From the NCBI GenBank assembly GCA_030830895.1, contig JAURMC010000003.1, positions 34,019-98,018 of the forward strand: a DNA stretch of 64,000 nt. Direction: 5' to 3'. This DNA is from Crocinitomicaceae bacterium (GTDB taxonomy: Bacteria; Bacteroidota; Bacteroidia; Flavobacteriales_D; Crocinitomicaceae). Below the pieces are notes generated by a model. It was not told where the DNA came from. It saw nothing but the letters and a program-made list of their open reading frames with translations, and made no database searches. Both the position numbers and the translations under genes were made by a program. Below, one piece after another: positions 1-9,971 of this stretch. Position 1 is the stretch's first letter, and each line of letters starts with the position of its first letter.

Positions 1-30
1 AGAAGCATTGAAAACATCAAAAGCATCCGA

Positions 31-2481
31 ATGAAAACACTCTTATTATTTTTTTCAATATGTTGCCTAGGTGTATCGTATTGTCAGTTATTATTAACTG
101 GACCAGATTTTCCTCAGGCTAACCCTTTGAATTGTGCAGCAATTATTCCCCCAGCTGGAGGAACGAATTTTAGTGATGGCCCTGGAAATTATCTCCCAAA
201 CATGGACGAAATAATCACTTTTTGTCCAGACCTTACACAAGGCTCAAAAGTCTCAATTGCTTTTGCTACCAACATTGGTTTTACATTCAATATTGACCCC
301 AGCGATACCTTGTATGTTTTTGATGGTCCATCAATTGCTTCTCCCTTACTTGGTGCGTACAATTCTAGTACACACCCAAATGGATTTTTTGTACAAGCAT
401 CTTTTCAAAACAACCCCAGCGGCTGTTTAACCCTCAGGTTTAAATCAAATGGAAGTTCCGAAGGCACAGGTTGGGACGCCAATGTTGCTTGTGGAAACCC
501 CCAACAACCTTTTTTTCCTCACATGCATGCTTATGTAAACGGGGTTGGTCCTGATGCTTTAAACCCTGCAGATACTGGGTATGTGGATGTATGTTTCGGC
601 GACAGTATTCTATTCGTAGCTGACCCTAGCTACCCATTTGCATTTGAAGTGACTAATACCGGTTATTCTCAAAATGCAGGAAATTGCACCTATCAGTGGA
701 CCATTGGAGGAGTTGGCCAATTTAATAACGACTCAATTTGGTTTACACCTCCGTCGCGTGCAGGATATTTTGTTGATCTTCGAATTACCGACATTTTCCC
801 ACAAATTAAGCGCATCACCGCAAAAGTTAGGGTCTCTCAATTGCCGAGCTTCGCAGGAACCGGTCCGTTAGAAGATACCGTATGTTTGGGCCAGAATACG
901 ATATTAATTGGAGGAGTTACATTGCAGGATACCGTTGGAGTAGAAATTCCTTTTGGAGAATTCGAGATTGGTGGTGTATTCGCAGGATTGACTCAACTTC
1001 CCGATGGAAGCGGTGTACAATATTACACGAATGTTGGAATCACTGGTTTCGAAGACACCACAACCATTACAAGTGCTGCAGATTTCGATCAAATCTGTAT
1101 AGATATCGAACATTCTTACATTGGCGATTTAGAAATTGCTTTGACTTGTCCAAATGGCACTACTGTATCAATTTTAAATGCATACAATTCTGGATGGGGG
1201 GTGGAATTGATCCCTGGTGGCTGTGGAAGTGGAATTGGAACATTTTTAGGAAATGATACAAATTTAGACGGCGGTGCTCCCGGTTCACCGGTATGGAGTT
1301 ATTGTTTTTCCCCCACACAAGCCACACTTGGAACGATCTGTTCTGAAAATGCTGCCGGAAACACAATAATTAATTCCTACGGATTCAACTCAATGAATCC
1401 AAATGGCGTTTATTTGCCCGATGGGGACTTTAATAACTTTATTGGATGCCCGGTAAATGGTAACTGGACTATTACCGTACAAGACAACCAAGGTATTGAT
1501 GATGGGTATATTTTTCAATGGGGAATTTATTTCAATCAAAGCTTGTATCCTGACCAAGAAGGTTATCAAAATATAATTGTATCAGACAACTGGACAAATA
1601 GTCCTTCTATTATTTCTGGACAAAACGATACAGCAATTGTAATTCAACCAATTACACCTGGAACAAGTTATTATACGTACAATGTAGTGGATGATTTTGG
1701 ATGTAATTATGATACAACTGTAATGCTCGAGGTATTGCCACTTCCTATAATTTTCTCAGATACCCTTACCTGTAATTTATTTTTGCAAGTAACTGGGACA
1801 TCCTCCTATAATGGCGGTGTATGGGCCGCTTCAGACACAGCGATTTCATTCTCAAACACTTCCATTGAGAATCCTTTAATTTCGACCTCTGTTCCCGGAG
1901 TTTATAGCGTCACGTTTACCGATAATGCCTGTAACAATACATTAAGTGCAAATATTGAATTCCCCCCTTATGTGTATGTAGATATCCTTGATTCATCCAT
2001 ATGTAACGGAGCAACCATTGATTTAATTGCTGCTTCAATAAATTCAGGCACTTTGCAAGGAGGTTATAATCCACCCATTCAACTGACATGGAACAATGGT
2101 TCTACAGATAACTTTATAGTGGTTAATACGGAAGGACAATATTATATCACCGCTTACAATATTTGTCACACTTCTACTGACACCTCGACTATCATAATAA
2201 AACCTTGCGATATTGAGGTTCCAAATATCATTACTTTAAACTCCCTAGTTGGGAACAACCTATTCACAATAGACCATGAGGGTGTGGTAGAATTTGAGTG
2301 TGTGATTTTAAACCGGTGGGGTAATGTAATTTATACGTTCACCGATCCATCAGGTTTTTGGGATGGAAAAACCGAAGATGGTAAATTAGTTGATGAAGGC
2401 ACGTATTTTTATAGAATATTTGCCACCTTCGATGGTGGGATTGAGATTAAGAAGCACGGATTTGTATATGTAGAATATTAA
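31..2481 (+). CDS. Large secreted T9SS type B protein with CUB-like and P-domain modules
   Basis: The 816-residue product starts with a signal peptide (about residues 1-18, ending at Cys-Gln). A CUB-like module follows at about 55-155 (a YVFDG segment and an SGCLTLRFKS strand). A proprotein-convertase P-domain-like module lies at about 300-505 (ICIDIEHSYIGDLEI and GNWTITVQDN motifs). Ig/PKD-like repeats occupy 510-725. The last ~85 residues are a gliding-motility-associated, type B T9SS sorting domain (ILNRWGNVIY, then WDGK and an aromatic end). From family knowledge the protein should be exported by T9SS and act outside the cell as an adhesin or surface protein. The ligand cannot be told from sequence. 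The gene stands alone, with gap downstream on the same strand after 58 bases. Confidence 0.85.
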   Translation: MKTLLLFFSICCLGVSYCQLLLTGPDFPQANPLNCAAIIPPAGGTNFSDGPGNYLPNMDEIITFCPDLTQGSKVSIAFATNIGFTFNIDPSDTLYVFDGPSIASPLLGAYNSSTHPNGFFVQASFQNNPSGCLTLRFKSNGSSEGTGWDANVACGNPQQPFFPHMHAYVNGVGPDALNPADTGYVDVCFGDSILFVADPSYPFAFEVTNTGYSQNAGNCTYQWTIGGVGQFNNDSIWFTPPSRAGYFVDLRITDIFPQIKRITAKVRVSQLPSFAGTGPLEDTVCLGQNTILIGGVTLQDTVGVEIPFGEFEIGGVFAGLTQLPDGSGVQYYTNVGITGFEDTTTITSAADFDQICIDIEHSYIGDLEIALTCPNGTTVSILNAYNSGWGVELIPGGCGSGIGTFLGNDTNLDGGAPGSPVWSYCFSPTQATLGTICSENAAGNTIINSYGFNSMNPNGVYLPDGDFNNFIGCPVNGNWTITVQDNQGIDDGYIFQWGIYFNQSLYPDQEGYQNIIVSDNWTNSPSIISGQNDTAIVIQPITPGTSYYTYNVVDDFGCNYDTTVMLEVLPLPIIFSDTLTCNLFLQVTGTSSYNGGVWAASDTAISFSNTSIENPLISTSVPGVYSVTFTDNACNNTLSANIEFPPYVYVDILDSSICNGATIDLIAASINSGTLQGGYNPPIQLTWNNGSTDNFIVVNTEGQYYITAYNICHTSTDTSTIIIKPCDIEVPNIITLNSLVGNNLFTIDHEGVVEFECVILNRWGNVIYTFTDPSGFWDGKTEDGKLVDEGTYFYRIFATFDGGIEIKKHGFVYVEY

Positions 2482-2519
2482 ATTAGGTGCAATTGAACCC
2501 TTTATTCCTTTTGCTGTTG

Positions 2520-2527
2520 TATTTTTG
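2520..2527 (+). promoter_or_regulatory. -7 box of gap promoter (TATTTTTG)
   Basis: TATTTTTG matches the Bacteroidota -7 consensus TAnnTTTG exactly and ends 12 bases before the gap start codon. A TTG at 2493-2495 is the nearest -33-like element, but its 24-base spacing is slightly long. Confidence 0.5.
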
Positions 2528-2539
2528 TAAAAAAAATAA

Positions 2540-3529
2540 ATGAAAGCAATTGGGATTAACGGATTTGGGAGAATTGGTCGGTGTTTTACTCGAATTGCGT
2601 TGGAAAGGGCGGATATTTCTGTCGCCATCGTTAACGATTTAACCGATGCTGAAACCTTAGCACACTTATTGAAATACGACTCTGTTCATGGCCCATTGCC
2701 TTACACTTTCGAACGGATTGGAAATGAAATAATTTTCTCAAATGGAAAGCGCATATTGTTTACCCAACACAAAGACCCAAAAGATATTCCTTGGTCTAGT
2801 CATAACGTTGAATATGTAATTGAAGCTACCGGATTGTTTCTAACCAAAGAAAAAGCGGGGTTGCATCTGCAAGGTGGAGTGAAAAAAGTTATTATTTCCG
2901 CGCCGGGAGGTGATGCAGATATCCGCACCGTTGTCCTTGGGGTAAACGATAATACCATAGAATCAACAGATAATATTATATCAAATGCCTCATGTACCAC
3001 CAATAATGTTGCCCCGATGATTCAGGTAATTCTTGGATTATCAGAAATCGAAGTAGGTCATATATCTACGATACACAGTTATACATCTGATCAACGGTTA
3101 CACGACTCGCCGCACAAAGACCTTAGAAGATCAAGAGCCGCTGTGAATTCAATTATCCCAACATCAACAGGTGCAGCAAAAGCCATTGTTCAAATCTTTC
3201 CTCATTTAAAAGGTAAACTCACCGGATCCAGTGTCCGTGTTCCAGTAATAGATGGTTCTATGACGGAGTTAACTCTTGTCACTAAATCGAAGTTAACTGT
3301 GGAACAAGTGAATGAAGCGATGAAAAGGGGCTCTGAAACCAACCTGAATGGGATATTAGGATTTACGAATGACCCTATCGTATCTTGTGATATCATAGGT
3401 TCCCAATATAGTTGCTTATTTGATGCTGAATTAACAATGGTTTCAAATAATCTAGTGCGCGTTGTGGGTTGGTATGATAACGAAATGGGTTATTCCGCAC
3501 GATTAGTTGATTTAATCATTCGAATTTAA
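2540..3529 (+). CDS. gap: Glyceraldehyde-3-phosphate dehydrogenase, type I
   Basis: The 329-residue product is a standard-length GAPDH that interconverts glyceraldehyde 3-phosphate and 1,3-bisphosphoglycerate in the cytoplasm. The Rossmann motif GINGFGRIG is at residues 5-13. Asp33 ends the second beta strand, which favours NAD. The catalytic Cys152 sits in SCTTN and the general-base His179 in TIHSYT. The C-terminal motif WYDNEMGYS is intact. The gene is convergent with pgk, the next enzyme of glycolysis, and the two reading frames overlap by four bases at their 3' ends. Flavobacteria often carry more than one gap homologue, so whether this copy is glycolytic or gluconeogenic is not decided by sequence. 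Confidence 0.95.
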   Translation: MKAIGINGFGRIGRCFTRIALERADISVAIVNDLTDAETLAHLLKYDSVHGPLPYTFERIGNEIIFSNGKRILFTQHKDPKDIPWSSHNVEYVIEATGLFLTKEKAGLHLQGGVKKVIISAPGGDADIRTVVLGVNDNTIESTDNIISNASCTTNNVAPMIQVILGLSEIEVGHISTIHSYTSDQRLHDSPHKDLRRSRAAVNSIIPTSTGAAKAIVQIFPHLKGKLTGSSVRVPVIDGSMTELTLVTKSKLTVEQVNEAMKRGSETNLNGILGFTNDPIVSCDIIGSQYSCLFDAELTMVSNNLVRVVGWYDNEMGYSARLVDLIIRI

Positions 3530-4707
3530 TCCAACGCATTTATTCCCGGCAAGGCTTTACCTTCAAATAATTCCAATAAGGCGCCGCCACCTGTACTAAT
3601 ATAGCTGACCTCATCTGCAAGTCCAAATTTAGCAATAGCCGCAGCGCTATCTCCTCCGCCTATCAATGAAAATGCTCCGCTTTTTGTTGCTCTTGCTACT
3701 GATAATGCAATTTCATGCGTTCCTCGAGAAAAGGAATTCCATTCAAAAACTCCCATTGGACCATTCCATAAAATTGTTTTACTGTTTAGAAGGACTTCTT
3801 GAAACTGTTGTATTGATGTTGGGCCAATATCCAGACCCATCCACCCTTCAGGAATTCTATTAGTATGTACAGTTTGAGTTAGTGCCTCCTCTGAGAATGA
3901 ATCAGCCACCGTACTATCTAATGGAAGATGCAAATTAACGCCCAATTCATTCGCCTTTTTAAAAATATCCAATACCGTATCAATTCGGTCCGCTTCAAAC
4001 AAGGAATTCCCAATTTCACCACCTTGGGCTTTTGCAAAAGTATAGGCCATTCCACCTCCAATAATAATATCAGTAGCGATATGTAGTAAATTTTCAATAA
4101 TTAGTACTTTGTCAGAAACCTTAGCTCCACCGACAATGGCTGTAAATGGCCTGGTTGGGGCTGTTAATATTCGTTGTGCATTCGTGAGTTCCGCTTCCAT
4201 CAAAAAACCCATCATTCGATCATTTGGAAAAAAAGAGGCAATTTGGGTAGTGCTTGCATGCGCTCTGTGAGCAGAACCGAATGCATCATTTACATAGCAA
4301 TCCCCTAAGGAAGCTAACTGTGAGGCAAATTGTTGATCTCCGGCAGTTTCTCCTGGATGAAATCTAACATTTTCCAACAACATAACCTCCCCTCGGTTAA
4401 GTTTTGCAGCCTTGCCCCTTGCCTCATTAATATCTTCACAAAAGGCAACAGGGCAAGTGAGTAATTCAGAAACCACCCCTACAATATGTTTTAGTGAATA
4501 TTTATCTTCGGGGCCATTTTGGGGCCGCCCAAAATGAGACAACAATACCACTGATCCGCCATGTGATAAAATATGTTTTATTGTGGGTATAGCAGCGCGA
4601 ATGCGTTTATCGTCTTGAACCTGATTGTTATCTTTGTCAATCGGTACATTAAAATCTACCCGTATAATTGCACGTTTATCATTAAAATCGTAAGTATGTA
4701 TCTTCAT
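3526..4707 (-). CDS. pgk: Phosphoglycerate kinase
   Basis: The 393-residue product matches the usual PGK length and catalyses the ATP-forming step from 1,3-bisphosphoglycerate to 3-phosphoglycerate. Visible motifs are RVDFNVP at residues 16-22, the substrate-binding LLSHFGRP, AHRAHAS in the N-terminal domain, and the C-terminal GGGDSAAAI nucleotide-binding loop. It is transcribed towards gap with a four-base overlap of the two stop regions and no terminator between them. The upstream region is divergent to the M1 peptidase gene. The -7 box at 4727-4734 would drive it. Confidence 0.95.
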   Translation of the reverse strand: MKIHTYDFNDKRAIIRVDFNVPIDKDNNQVQDDKRIRAAIPTIKHILSHGGSVVLLSHFGRPQNGPEDKYSLKHIVGVVSELLTCPVAFCEDINEARGKAAKLNRGEVMLLENVRFHPGETAGDQQFASQLASLGDCYVNDAFGSAHRAHASTTQIASFFPNDRMMGFLMEAELTNAQRILTAPTRPFTAIVGGAKVSDKVLIIENLLHIATDIIIGGGMAYTFAKAQGGEIGNSLFEADRIDTVLDIFKKANELGVNLHLPLDSTVADSFSEEALTQTVHTNRIPEGWMGLDIGPTSIQQFQEVLLNSKTILWNGPMGVFEWNSFSRGTHEIALSVARATKSGAFSLIGGGDSAAAIAKFGLADEVSYISTGGGALLELFEGKALPGINALD

Positions 4708-4726
4708 TTTGGACTTTATTTAAGTT

Positions 4727-4734
4727 CAAAACTA
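4727..4734 (-). promoter_or_regulatory. -7 box of pgk promoter (TAGTTTTG on minus strand)
   Basis: Read on the minus strand this is TAGTTTTG, an exact TAnnTTTG match ending 19 bases before the pgk start codon. A T-rich segment about 17 bases further upstream could serve as the -33 element. Confidence 0.45.
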
Positions 4735-4811
4735 TTAAATAAAATTTGCTTAAAATCTATAAAACATCAGTTTGAATCAAATTAAATAAGCAGATTTGCA
4801 ATTAAAAGTAA

Positions 4812-7466
4812 ATGACTATGAAAAACAAATTGTTTTGGGTTATATTCCTAGTGCTGTTAGCGTCATGCTCTGTAAACCCGTCTAATCCCGAATTAGAATT
4901 TGTTCTTGATTCAGATGATATGGGCATGGAAGATTCCGTTGATTCAGACTTTGATTGGGGGGATTATTATGAAGGTGATTTTGACGAATATGTTGAACCA
5001 AGATATAATCCCTCCCGTCAGCGTTTTGTTGATTTAATTCACACTAGAATTGAAGCCAACTTAAACTGGAATGAGTCACAATTAAACGGTATCACAACCC
5101 TGAGTATGAAGCCTCACTTTTATAGTATTGATAGTGTGGTTTTAGATGCTAAAGGAATGGAAATTAAATCGGTAAACCAAGCTGGGAGAGAATTATCGTA
5201 TGACTATTCAGATGGAAATGTTTTAACTGTCTATTTGGGGAGAACCTATAAAAAAGATGAGCTCATTACATTAACCATTGATTACATTGCAAAACCGGAG
5301 GAACGAGAAACTTCCGGAAGTGCTGCAATTACATCCGATAAAGGATTGTATTTTATCAACCCCAAAGGCGACAAAGATGGCAAAATGCCTCAAGTATGGA
5401 CTCAGGGAGAAACAGAGTCGAATTCAGTTTGGTTCCCTACAATTGATGCCCCAAATATGAAGTCAACCCAAGAGTTACTTCTAACAGTAGATAATAAATA
5501 CACCACGCTTTCCAATGGGATATTGATTTCGTCAAAGAAAAATTCAGATGGTACAAGAACAGATTATTGGAAACAAGATCTGCCGCATGCACCATATTTA
5601 TTTATGTTGGCTGTGGGAGAATTCAAAGTAGTAAAAGATTCTTATACACGAGGTGATGGGAAGAAAATTGAGGTGAATTACTATGTTGAACCTGAATACG
5701 AAAATGATGCGAAAGCAATTTTTGGTAAGACACCAAAGATGATTAAGTTTTTTTCAAATAAACTTGGGGTTGAATATCCGTGGGATAAATATTCTGAAAT
5801 CGTGGTGCGAGACTATGTCTCAGGAGCTATGGAAAATACAGGTGCGGTGATATTTGGTGATTATGTTTATAAATCGAAACGCGAATTGATAGATGGGAAC
5901 GATGAATCCACCATTGCGCATGAGTTATTTCATCATTGGTTTGGTGATTTAGTAACCTGCGAATCATGGGCTAATCTTCCCCTAAATGAATCCTTTGCCA
6001 ACTATTCTCAATACCTATGGGATGAATATGAATATGGGATTGATGAGGCGGATTACAATGCGATTGACGAAGCCAATGGATATTACCAATCTGGAGGGTA
6101 TCATGACCTGATTAACTTTTATTACGAAGACAAGGAACAAATGTTTGACGGGCATTCATATAATAAAGGGGGTAGAATTCTACATATGTTGAGAAATCAC
6201 CTCGGAGATGAGGCCTTTTTTCAAGGATTGAATAAATACCTTACTTCGAATGCCTACAAAAGTGCTGAAGTACACAACCTTCGTTTAGCAATGGAAGAGG
6301 TTAGCGGAGAGGACCTCAATTGGTTTTTCAATCAATGGTTTTTAGGTAAAGGGCATCCCGTTATTTTCACAGAACAAGCGATCAACCAAGAACAACAAAC
6401 CGTAACGCTCCGCATTCAGCAGGCACAATCGTTTAATTTGTTTAGATTACCTGTTAAAATTGCCTTGTGGGATGAATCAGGGAAACATAGTTATTCCGTG
6501 GTGTTAGATAGTACAACCCAACAATTCACCTTTCCGTTCAAAGGGAAATTAGAGAATGTATTGTTAGATGATGATCAAATATTACTGGCAAAAGTATACG
6601 AGGAAAAACCAACTGCTCAGTATATTCATCAATTCAATAACGCAGATAAATTTCGAGCTAAATCTATGGCGCTAAAACACATTGCCAAATCGACTGATTC
6701 AGAGAGAACAAGCATTCTTATAAGTGCATTGAATGCTGACTTTTGGGGCATTCGCTCTGAAGCGCTTGGATACTTGAAAGATATGGACGTTGCCGATAAA
6801 CACCCTTCTTACAAAACATCATTAAAAAAAATCATTGAAAGCGACCCAAAATCCAAGGTTAGGAATGCTGCGGTAAGCGCCCTATCAACCTTAGAAAAAA
6901 ACGAGGCAGTTGCAATTATTCGAAAGGTGCTTAAACAAGATAGTTCACTGATGGTCATAGGTAATGCCTTAAATAAGCTTAAAGAGATTGATACCGTACA
7001 GGCTTTATCCTTAGCGAGAGAATTAAGTAATTCGGAAGAAATTGAAATACAAGTTGGAGCCGCAGAAATTTTGGGAGAATACGGCAATACCCAGGACTTA
7101 CCTTTCATTGAGAATCTCATTAAATCTACAAGGATTAAAGACTATAATAAACTTAGAACCCTACTCGCTTATGCCTATTTTGTTATTCGAAAAGGAAGCG
7201 TTGCAATGGTCAGCAGTCAAGAGATTTTAAGCTATGTAAAATCAAATGGAAATCAATATACAGGTTGGTATTATGACCTAATTGTTGAACGATTTTTGGC
7301 AATTCTTAATGAGGAAAGTGAACAAATAACTGAAAAAATAGAAGCCCTTAATCCACAAACAGATAATGTAACGATCATTGTATTAACAAATAAGATAAAA
7401 TCATTAGAGGAATTATATAATCGCTTGTCTGTCCTTACGGAAACAGAGGACATTGAAGAAAAATAA
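4812..7466 (+). CDS. M1-family zinc aminopeptidase lipoprotein with C-terminal HEAT-like repeats
   Basis: The 884-residue product opens with a lipoprotein signal (lipobox LLASC) and an acidic Asp/Glu-rich linker, so it is probably anchored in an outer or periplasmic membrane. The exopeptidase motif GAMEN is at residues 338-342. The zinc site HELFH is at 370-374, with the third ligand Glu393 in NESFANY (HExxH-x18-E). The catalytic part ends near residue 620. After it come alpha-helical HEAT/Armadillo-like repeats to about residue 850. By family knowledge it trims N-terminal residues from peptides. Neighbours give no pathway link: pgk is divergent and bcp lies 101 bases downstream. The start has two nearby ATGs (4812 and 4818) that cannot be separated. 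Confidence 0.93.
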   Translation: MTMKNKLFWVIFLVLLASCSVNPSNPELEFVLDSDDMGMEDSVDSDFDWGDYYEGDFDEYVEPRYNPSRQRFVDLIHTRIEANLNWNESQLNGITTLSMKPHFYSIDSVVLDAKGMEIKSVNQAGRELSYDYSDGNVLTVYLGRTYKKDELITLTIDYIAKPEERETSGSAAITSDKGLYFINPKGDKDGKMPQVWTQGETESNSVWFPTIDAPNMKSTQELLLTVDNKYTTLSNGILISSKKNSDGTRTDYWKQDLPHAPYLFMLAVGEFKVVKDSYTRGDGKKIEVNYYVEPEYENDAKAIFGKTPKMIKFFSNKLGVEYPWDKYSEIVVRDYVSGAMENTGAVIFGDYVYKSKRELIDGNDESTIAHELFHHWFGDLVTCESWANLPLNESFANYSQYLWDEYEYGIDEADYNAIDEANGYYQSGGYHDLINFYYEDKEQMFDGHSYNKGGRILHMLRNHLGDEAFFQGLNKYLTSNAYKSAEVHNLRLAMEEVSGEDLNWFFNQWFLGKGHPVIFTEQAINQEQQTVTLRIQQAQSFNLFRLPVKIALWDESGKHSYSVVLDSTTQQFTFPFKGKLENVLLDDDQILLAKVYEEKPTAQYIHQFNNADKFRAKSMALKHIAKSTDSERTSILISALNADFWGIRSEALGYLKDMDVADKHPSYKTSLKKIIESDPKSKVRNAAVSALSTLEKNEAVAIIRKVLKQDSSLMVIGNALNKLKEIDTVQALSLARELSNSEEIEIQVGAAEILGEYGNTQDLPFIENLIKSTRIKDYNKLRTLLAYAYFVIRKGSVAMVSSQEILSYVKSNGNQYTGWYYDLIVERFLAILNEESEQITEKIEALNPQTDNVTIIVLTNKIKSLEELYNRLSVLTETEDIEEK

Positions 7467-7509
7467 ACAGAAATTGTTCTAAAGATTGAACTTTTTTTGA
7501 ATAAACTCG

Positions 7510-7562
7510 TTTTGATATTATTTTAATCAGTATTTTTGATTAGTTTTTTATCATTAATCTTG
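7510..7562 (+). promoter_or_regulatory. Two candidate promoters ahead of bcp
   Basis: TTTTG at 7510-7514 is followed after 16 bases by an exact -7 box, TATTTTTG, at 7531-7538. A second set, TTTG at 7535-7538 and TAATCTTG (one mismatch) at 7555-7562, also has a 16-base spacer and ends only five bases before the bcp ATG. The second would give a leaderless transcript. Confidence 0.45.
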
Positions 7563-7567
7563 CGGCT

Positions 7568-8032
7568 ATGTTAACCATTGGATCACAAATCCCTGACTTA
7601 AACGGGAAAAATCAATTAGGAGAGGACGTTTCTCTTCGTACAACGCTTGGAACTAAAACGGTTATATATTTTTATCCTAAAGATGACACTCCTGGCTGTA
7701 CCGCACAAGCATGTAGCATTCGCGATGGAGAACAGGATTTGGCGAACAAAGGGATTTCGGTAATCGGCATTAGCGCCGACACCGTGAGCGCACATCAAAA
7801 ATTCAGCTCCAAATATTCCCTTCCATTTACCCTAATATCAGATCCAAATAGAATTATTATTGACGCATTTGGCGTTTGGGGGCCTAAAAAATTTATGGGA
7901 AAGACATACGAAGGTATCCATCGAACAAGCTTTCTTTTCAATGATAAAGGTATTTTAGTTAAGGTTATTGAAAAACCAAATACGAAAAATCACGCAACAG
8001 AAATTATTAATTATTTCAACGAATTTCAATAA
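7568..8032 (+). CDS. bcp: Thioredoxin-dependent thiol peroxidase (Bcp/PrxQ type)
   Basis: The 154-residue product has the peroxiredoxin Q layout and reduces peroxides with electrons from thioredoxin in the cytoplasm. The peroxidatic Cys44 sits in DTPGCTAQACS, with the resolving Cys49 five residues later, the spacing typical of the alpha-helical PrxQ class. The conserved R in the IHRTSFLF strand is present. The gene lies 55 bases upstream of recA on the same strand. A small thioredoxin gene that could reduce it lies 2 kb downstream. No signal peptide is seen. Confidence 0.93.
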   Translation: MLTIGSQIPDLNGKNQLGEDVSLRTTLGTKTVIYFYPKDDTPGCTAQACSIRDGEQDLANKGISVIGISADTVSAHQKFSSKYSLPFTLISDPNRIIIDAFGVWGPKKFMGKTYEGIHRTSFLFNDKGILVKVIEKPNTKNHATEIINYFNEFQ

Positions 8033-8087
8033 ACGTAAATTGATTACGTTTAGCGCATCGAAATTTGTACTATAAAACTTATTTAAC

Positions 8088-9113
8088 ATGTCAAATAAAG
8101 AATTACAAGCAGAAAAATTAAAAGCCCTCCAACTTACAATGGAGAAATTAGATAAAACATTTGGGAAAGGGGCCGTAATGAAATTGGGAGATAATCCTGT
8201 AGAAAAAGTAGATACAATCCCAACGGGGTCATTAACCCTTGACCTTGCATTAGGGATTAACGGTTACCCAAAGGGCCGTGTTGTAGAAATATATGGTCCA
8301 GAATCATCAGGAAAAACAACACTTGCAATTCATGCTATCGCTGAAGTTCAAAAACAAGGTGGCATTGCCGCATTCATTGATGCTGAACATGCCTTCGATC
8401 AGTTTTACGCCCAAAAACTCGGCGTTGATGTTGCCAATTTATTGATCTCTCAGCCTGATAATGGCGAACAAGCACTTGAAATTGCAGATAACCTTATTAG
8501 GTCCGGAGCTATAGATTTAATCGTTGTTGACTCGGTCGCCGCTTTAACTCCAAAAGCTGAAATTGAGGGGGAAATGGGAGATTCTCAAATGGGTTTACAA
8601 GCACGACTAATGTCAAAAGCGCTCCGTAAACTAACCTCATCAATCAATAAAGCGGGCTGTTGTTGTATATTCATCAACCAGTTGCGTGATAAAATTGGAA
8701 TTATGTTTGGGAATCCAGAAACGACTACAGGAGGAAATGCATTGAAGTTCTACGCTTCAGTAAGGCTAGACATTCGTAAAGCAACACAAATAAAAGAAGG
8801 AGAAGACATTGTTGGGAATCGTGTTAAAGTCAAAGTCGTTAAAAACAAAGTAGCCCCTCCGTTTAGAAAGGCTGAATTCGATATACTTTATGGTGAAGGG
8901 ATATCTAAAATTGGAGAAATTATCGATTTAGGTGTTGAATTAAATATTTTAAAGAAAAGTGGTTCCTGGTTTTCTTACGGTGAAACCCGCCTTGGACAAG
9001 GAAGAGATTCGATTAAATCTATATTACTTGACAATCCTGAACTCTGTGAAGAATTAGAATCTAAAATCAAACATGCCTTAACTGGAGGTATAGAAGCTGT
9101 ATTGCAAGACTAA
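8088..9113 (+). CDS. recA: Recombinase RecA
   Basis: The 341-residue product is a normal-length RecA, which forms filaments on single-stranded DNA for homologous recombination and SOS co-protease activity. The Walker A motif GPESSGKT is at residues 70-77. The Walker B strand [10 protein letters not shown], the L1/L2 regions around [16 protein letters not shown], and the NQLRDKIG and GNALKFYAS segments are all intact. No intein or insertion is present. A strong terminator follows directly. I see no LexA-type box that I can defend in the 55-base leader. Confidence 0.97.
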   Translation: MSNKELQAEKLKALQLTMEKLDKTFGKGAVMKLGDNPVEKVDTIPTGSLTLDLALGINGYPKGRVVEIYGPESSGKTTLAIHAIAEVQKQGGIAAFIDAEHAFDQFYAQKLGVDVANLLISQPDNGEQALEIADNLIRSGAIDLIVVDSVAALTPKAEIEGEMGDSQMGLQARLMSKALRKLTSSINKAGCCCIFINQLRDKIGIMFGNPETTTGGNALKFYASVRLDIRKATQIKEGEDIVGNRVKVKVVKNKVAPPFRKAEFDILYGEGISKIGEIIDLGVELNILKKSGSWFSYGETRLGQGRDSIKSILLDNPELCEELESKIKHALTGGIEAVLQD

Positions 9114-9130
9114 TTGCAATTCTTTGAGGA

Positions 9131-9159
9131 AAAGGCGGTGTATTCACCGCCTTTTTTTA
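9131..9159 (+). terminator. Rho-independent terminator of recA
   Basis: A perfect 10-bp stem (AAAGGCGGTG paired with CACCGCCTTT) with a TATT loop is followed by a run of T. It begins 17 bases after the recA stop codon. Confidence 0.9.
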
Positions 9160-9184
9160 TATTTACACAACCTAAAAATCTCTT

Positions 9185-9892
9185 ATGAAAAAAACATTAT
9201 TACTATTAATGATTGGCTTTGGAGTAGTTAGTATTACTTCATGCAAGAAAAAAGGATGTACCGACAATGGAGCTGTAAATTATAATTCAAAAGCAAAAAA
9301 AGATGACGGTACATGTTTATATAAACCATTTCTAACGCTTAATGGTGATGCACTAGTTACCATTAACGTAAGTGCGTCATATGCCGATGCTGGTGCAACC
9401 GCGACTAACAAAGACGGTTCATCCGTGGCTGTAACAACAGATAACCAAGTCGATACTTCTATTGTAGGCACGTATTTCGTAAATTATTCTGCAACCAACG
9501 CGAATGGAACTTCGACGGCTCAACGGCGCGTAGATGTCTTAATCGGAGCAGAAAACTGGACTGAGGTTTCTTGGGCGCTGACCTCTACCTGCAGCGGCAC
9601 ACAATTTCCTTTGTCTTCGTCACCTAGTATTACTGCAGGAGGAAGTGAGAGTGCTGTAAATATTGAAAACTTTTTCAATTTAGTAGGTGGTACAGCAACT
9701 GGAACGATTAATGGTGCGAACATCACCATACCGGAGCAGATAATAAACATTACCATTGGAGATGTTACATTTTCTGGTACAGGATCAATGAACGCTACTG
9801 GGACACAAATACAAATCACATATAACTATGACAATAGTGCCCCTTTGATTGGAGGTTCAGGTACATGTATGGCAATCTATGACAAGCAATAA
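9185..9892 (+). CDS. Lipoprotein with Cys-paired NYN motif and DUF5011-like Ig domain
   Basis: The 235-residue product has a lipobox (SITSC, lipid-bearing Cys20). Residues 24-46 carry a motif of the form CTDxxAxNYN...DDGTC, found widely in Bacteroidota surface proteins. An Ig-like domain at about 48-117 resembles DUF5011/HYR modules (strand pattern VSASYADAGATATN, then VGTYFVNYSATNANGTSTAQR). The remaining 115 residues are beta-rich, Gly/Thr-rich and not recognised. The protein is probably cell-surface exposed. The gene is monocistronic between two terminators. No enzymatic residues are evident and the exact role is unknown. Confidence 0.75.
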   Translation: MKKTLLLLMIGFGVVSITSCKKKGCTDNGAVNYNSKAKKDDGTCLYKPFLTLNGDALVTINVSASYADAGATATNKDGSSVAVTTDNQVDTSIVGTYFVNYSATNANGTSTAQRRVDVLIGAENWTEVSWALTSTCSGTQFPLSSSPSITAGGSESAVNIENFFNLVGGTATGTINGANITIPEQIINITIGDVTFSGTGSMNATGTQIQITYNYDNSAPLIGGSGTCMAIYDKQ

Positions 9893-9910
9893 CATATTTT
9901 GTTTCCAAAA

Positions 9911-9936
9911 AAGGCAGCCTGACTGCCTTTTTTTTG
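9911..9936 (+). terminator. Rho-independent terminator after the Ig-domain lipoprotein
   Basis: A 7-bp stem (AAGGCAG with CTGCCTT) around a five-base loop is flanked by A-rich and T-rich runs, giving a classic intrinsic terminator about 20 bases after the stop codon. Confidence 0.88.
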
Positions 9937-9971
9937 TCTCATAAGTTACATTCTGTCCATTGGAATGTTCC

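Noticed and set aside
882..1256. 124-codon frame inside the first T9SS gene
   Set aside because: It lies in another frame of a clearly coding gene, has strange Trp/Arg/Cys-rich composition and no start signal.
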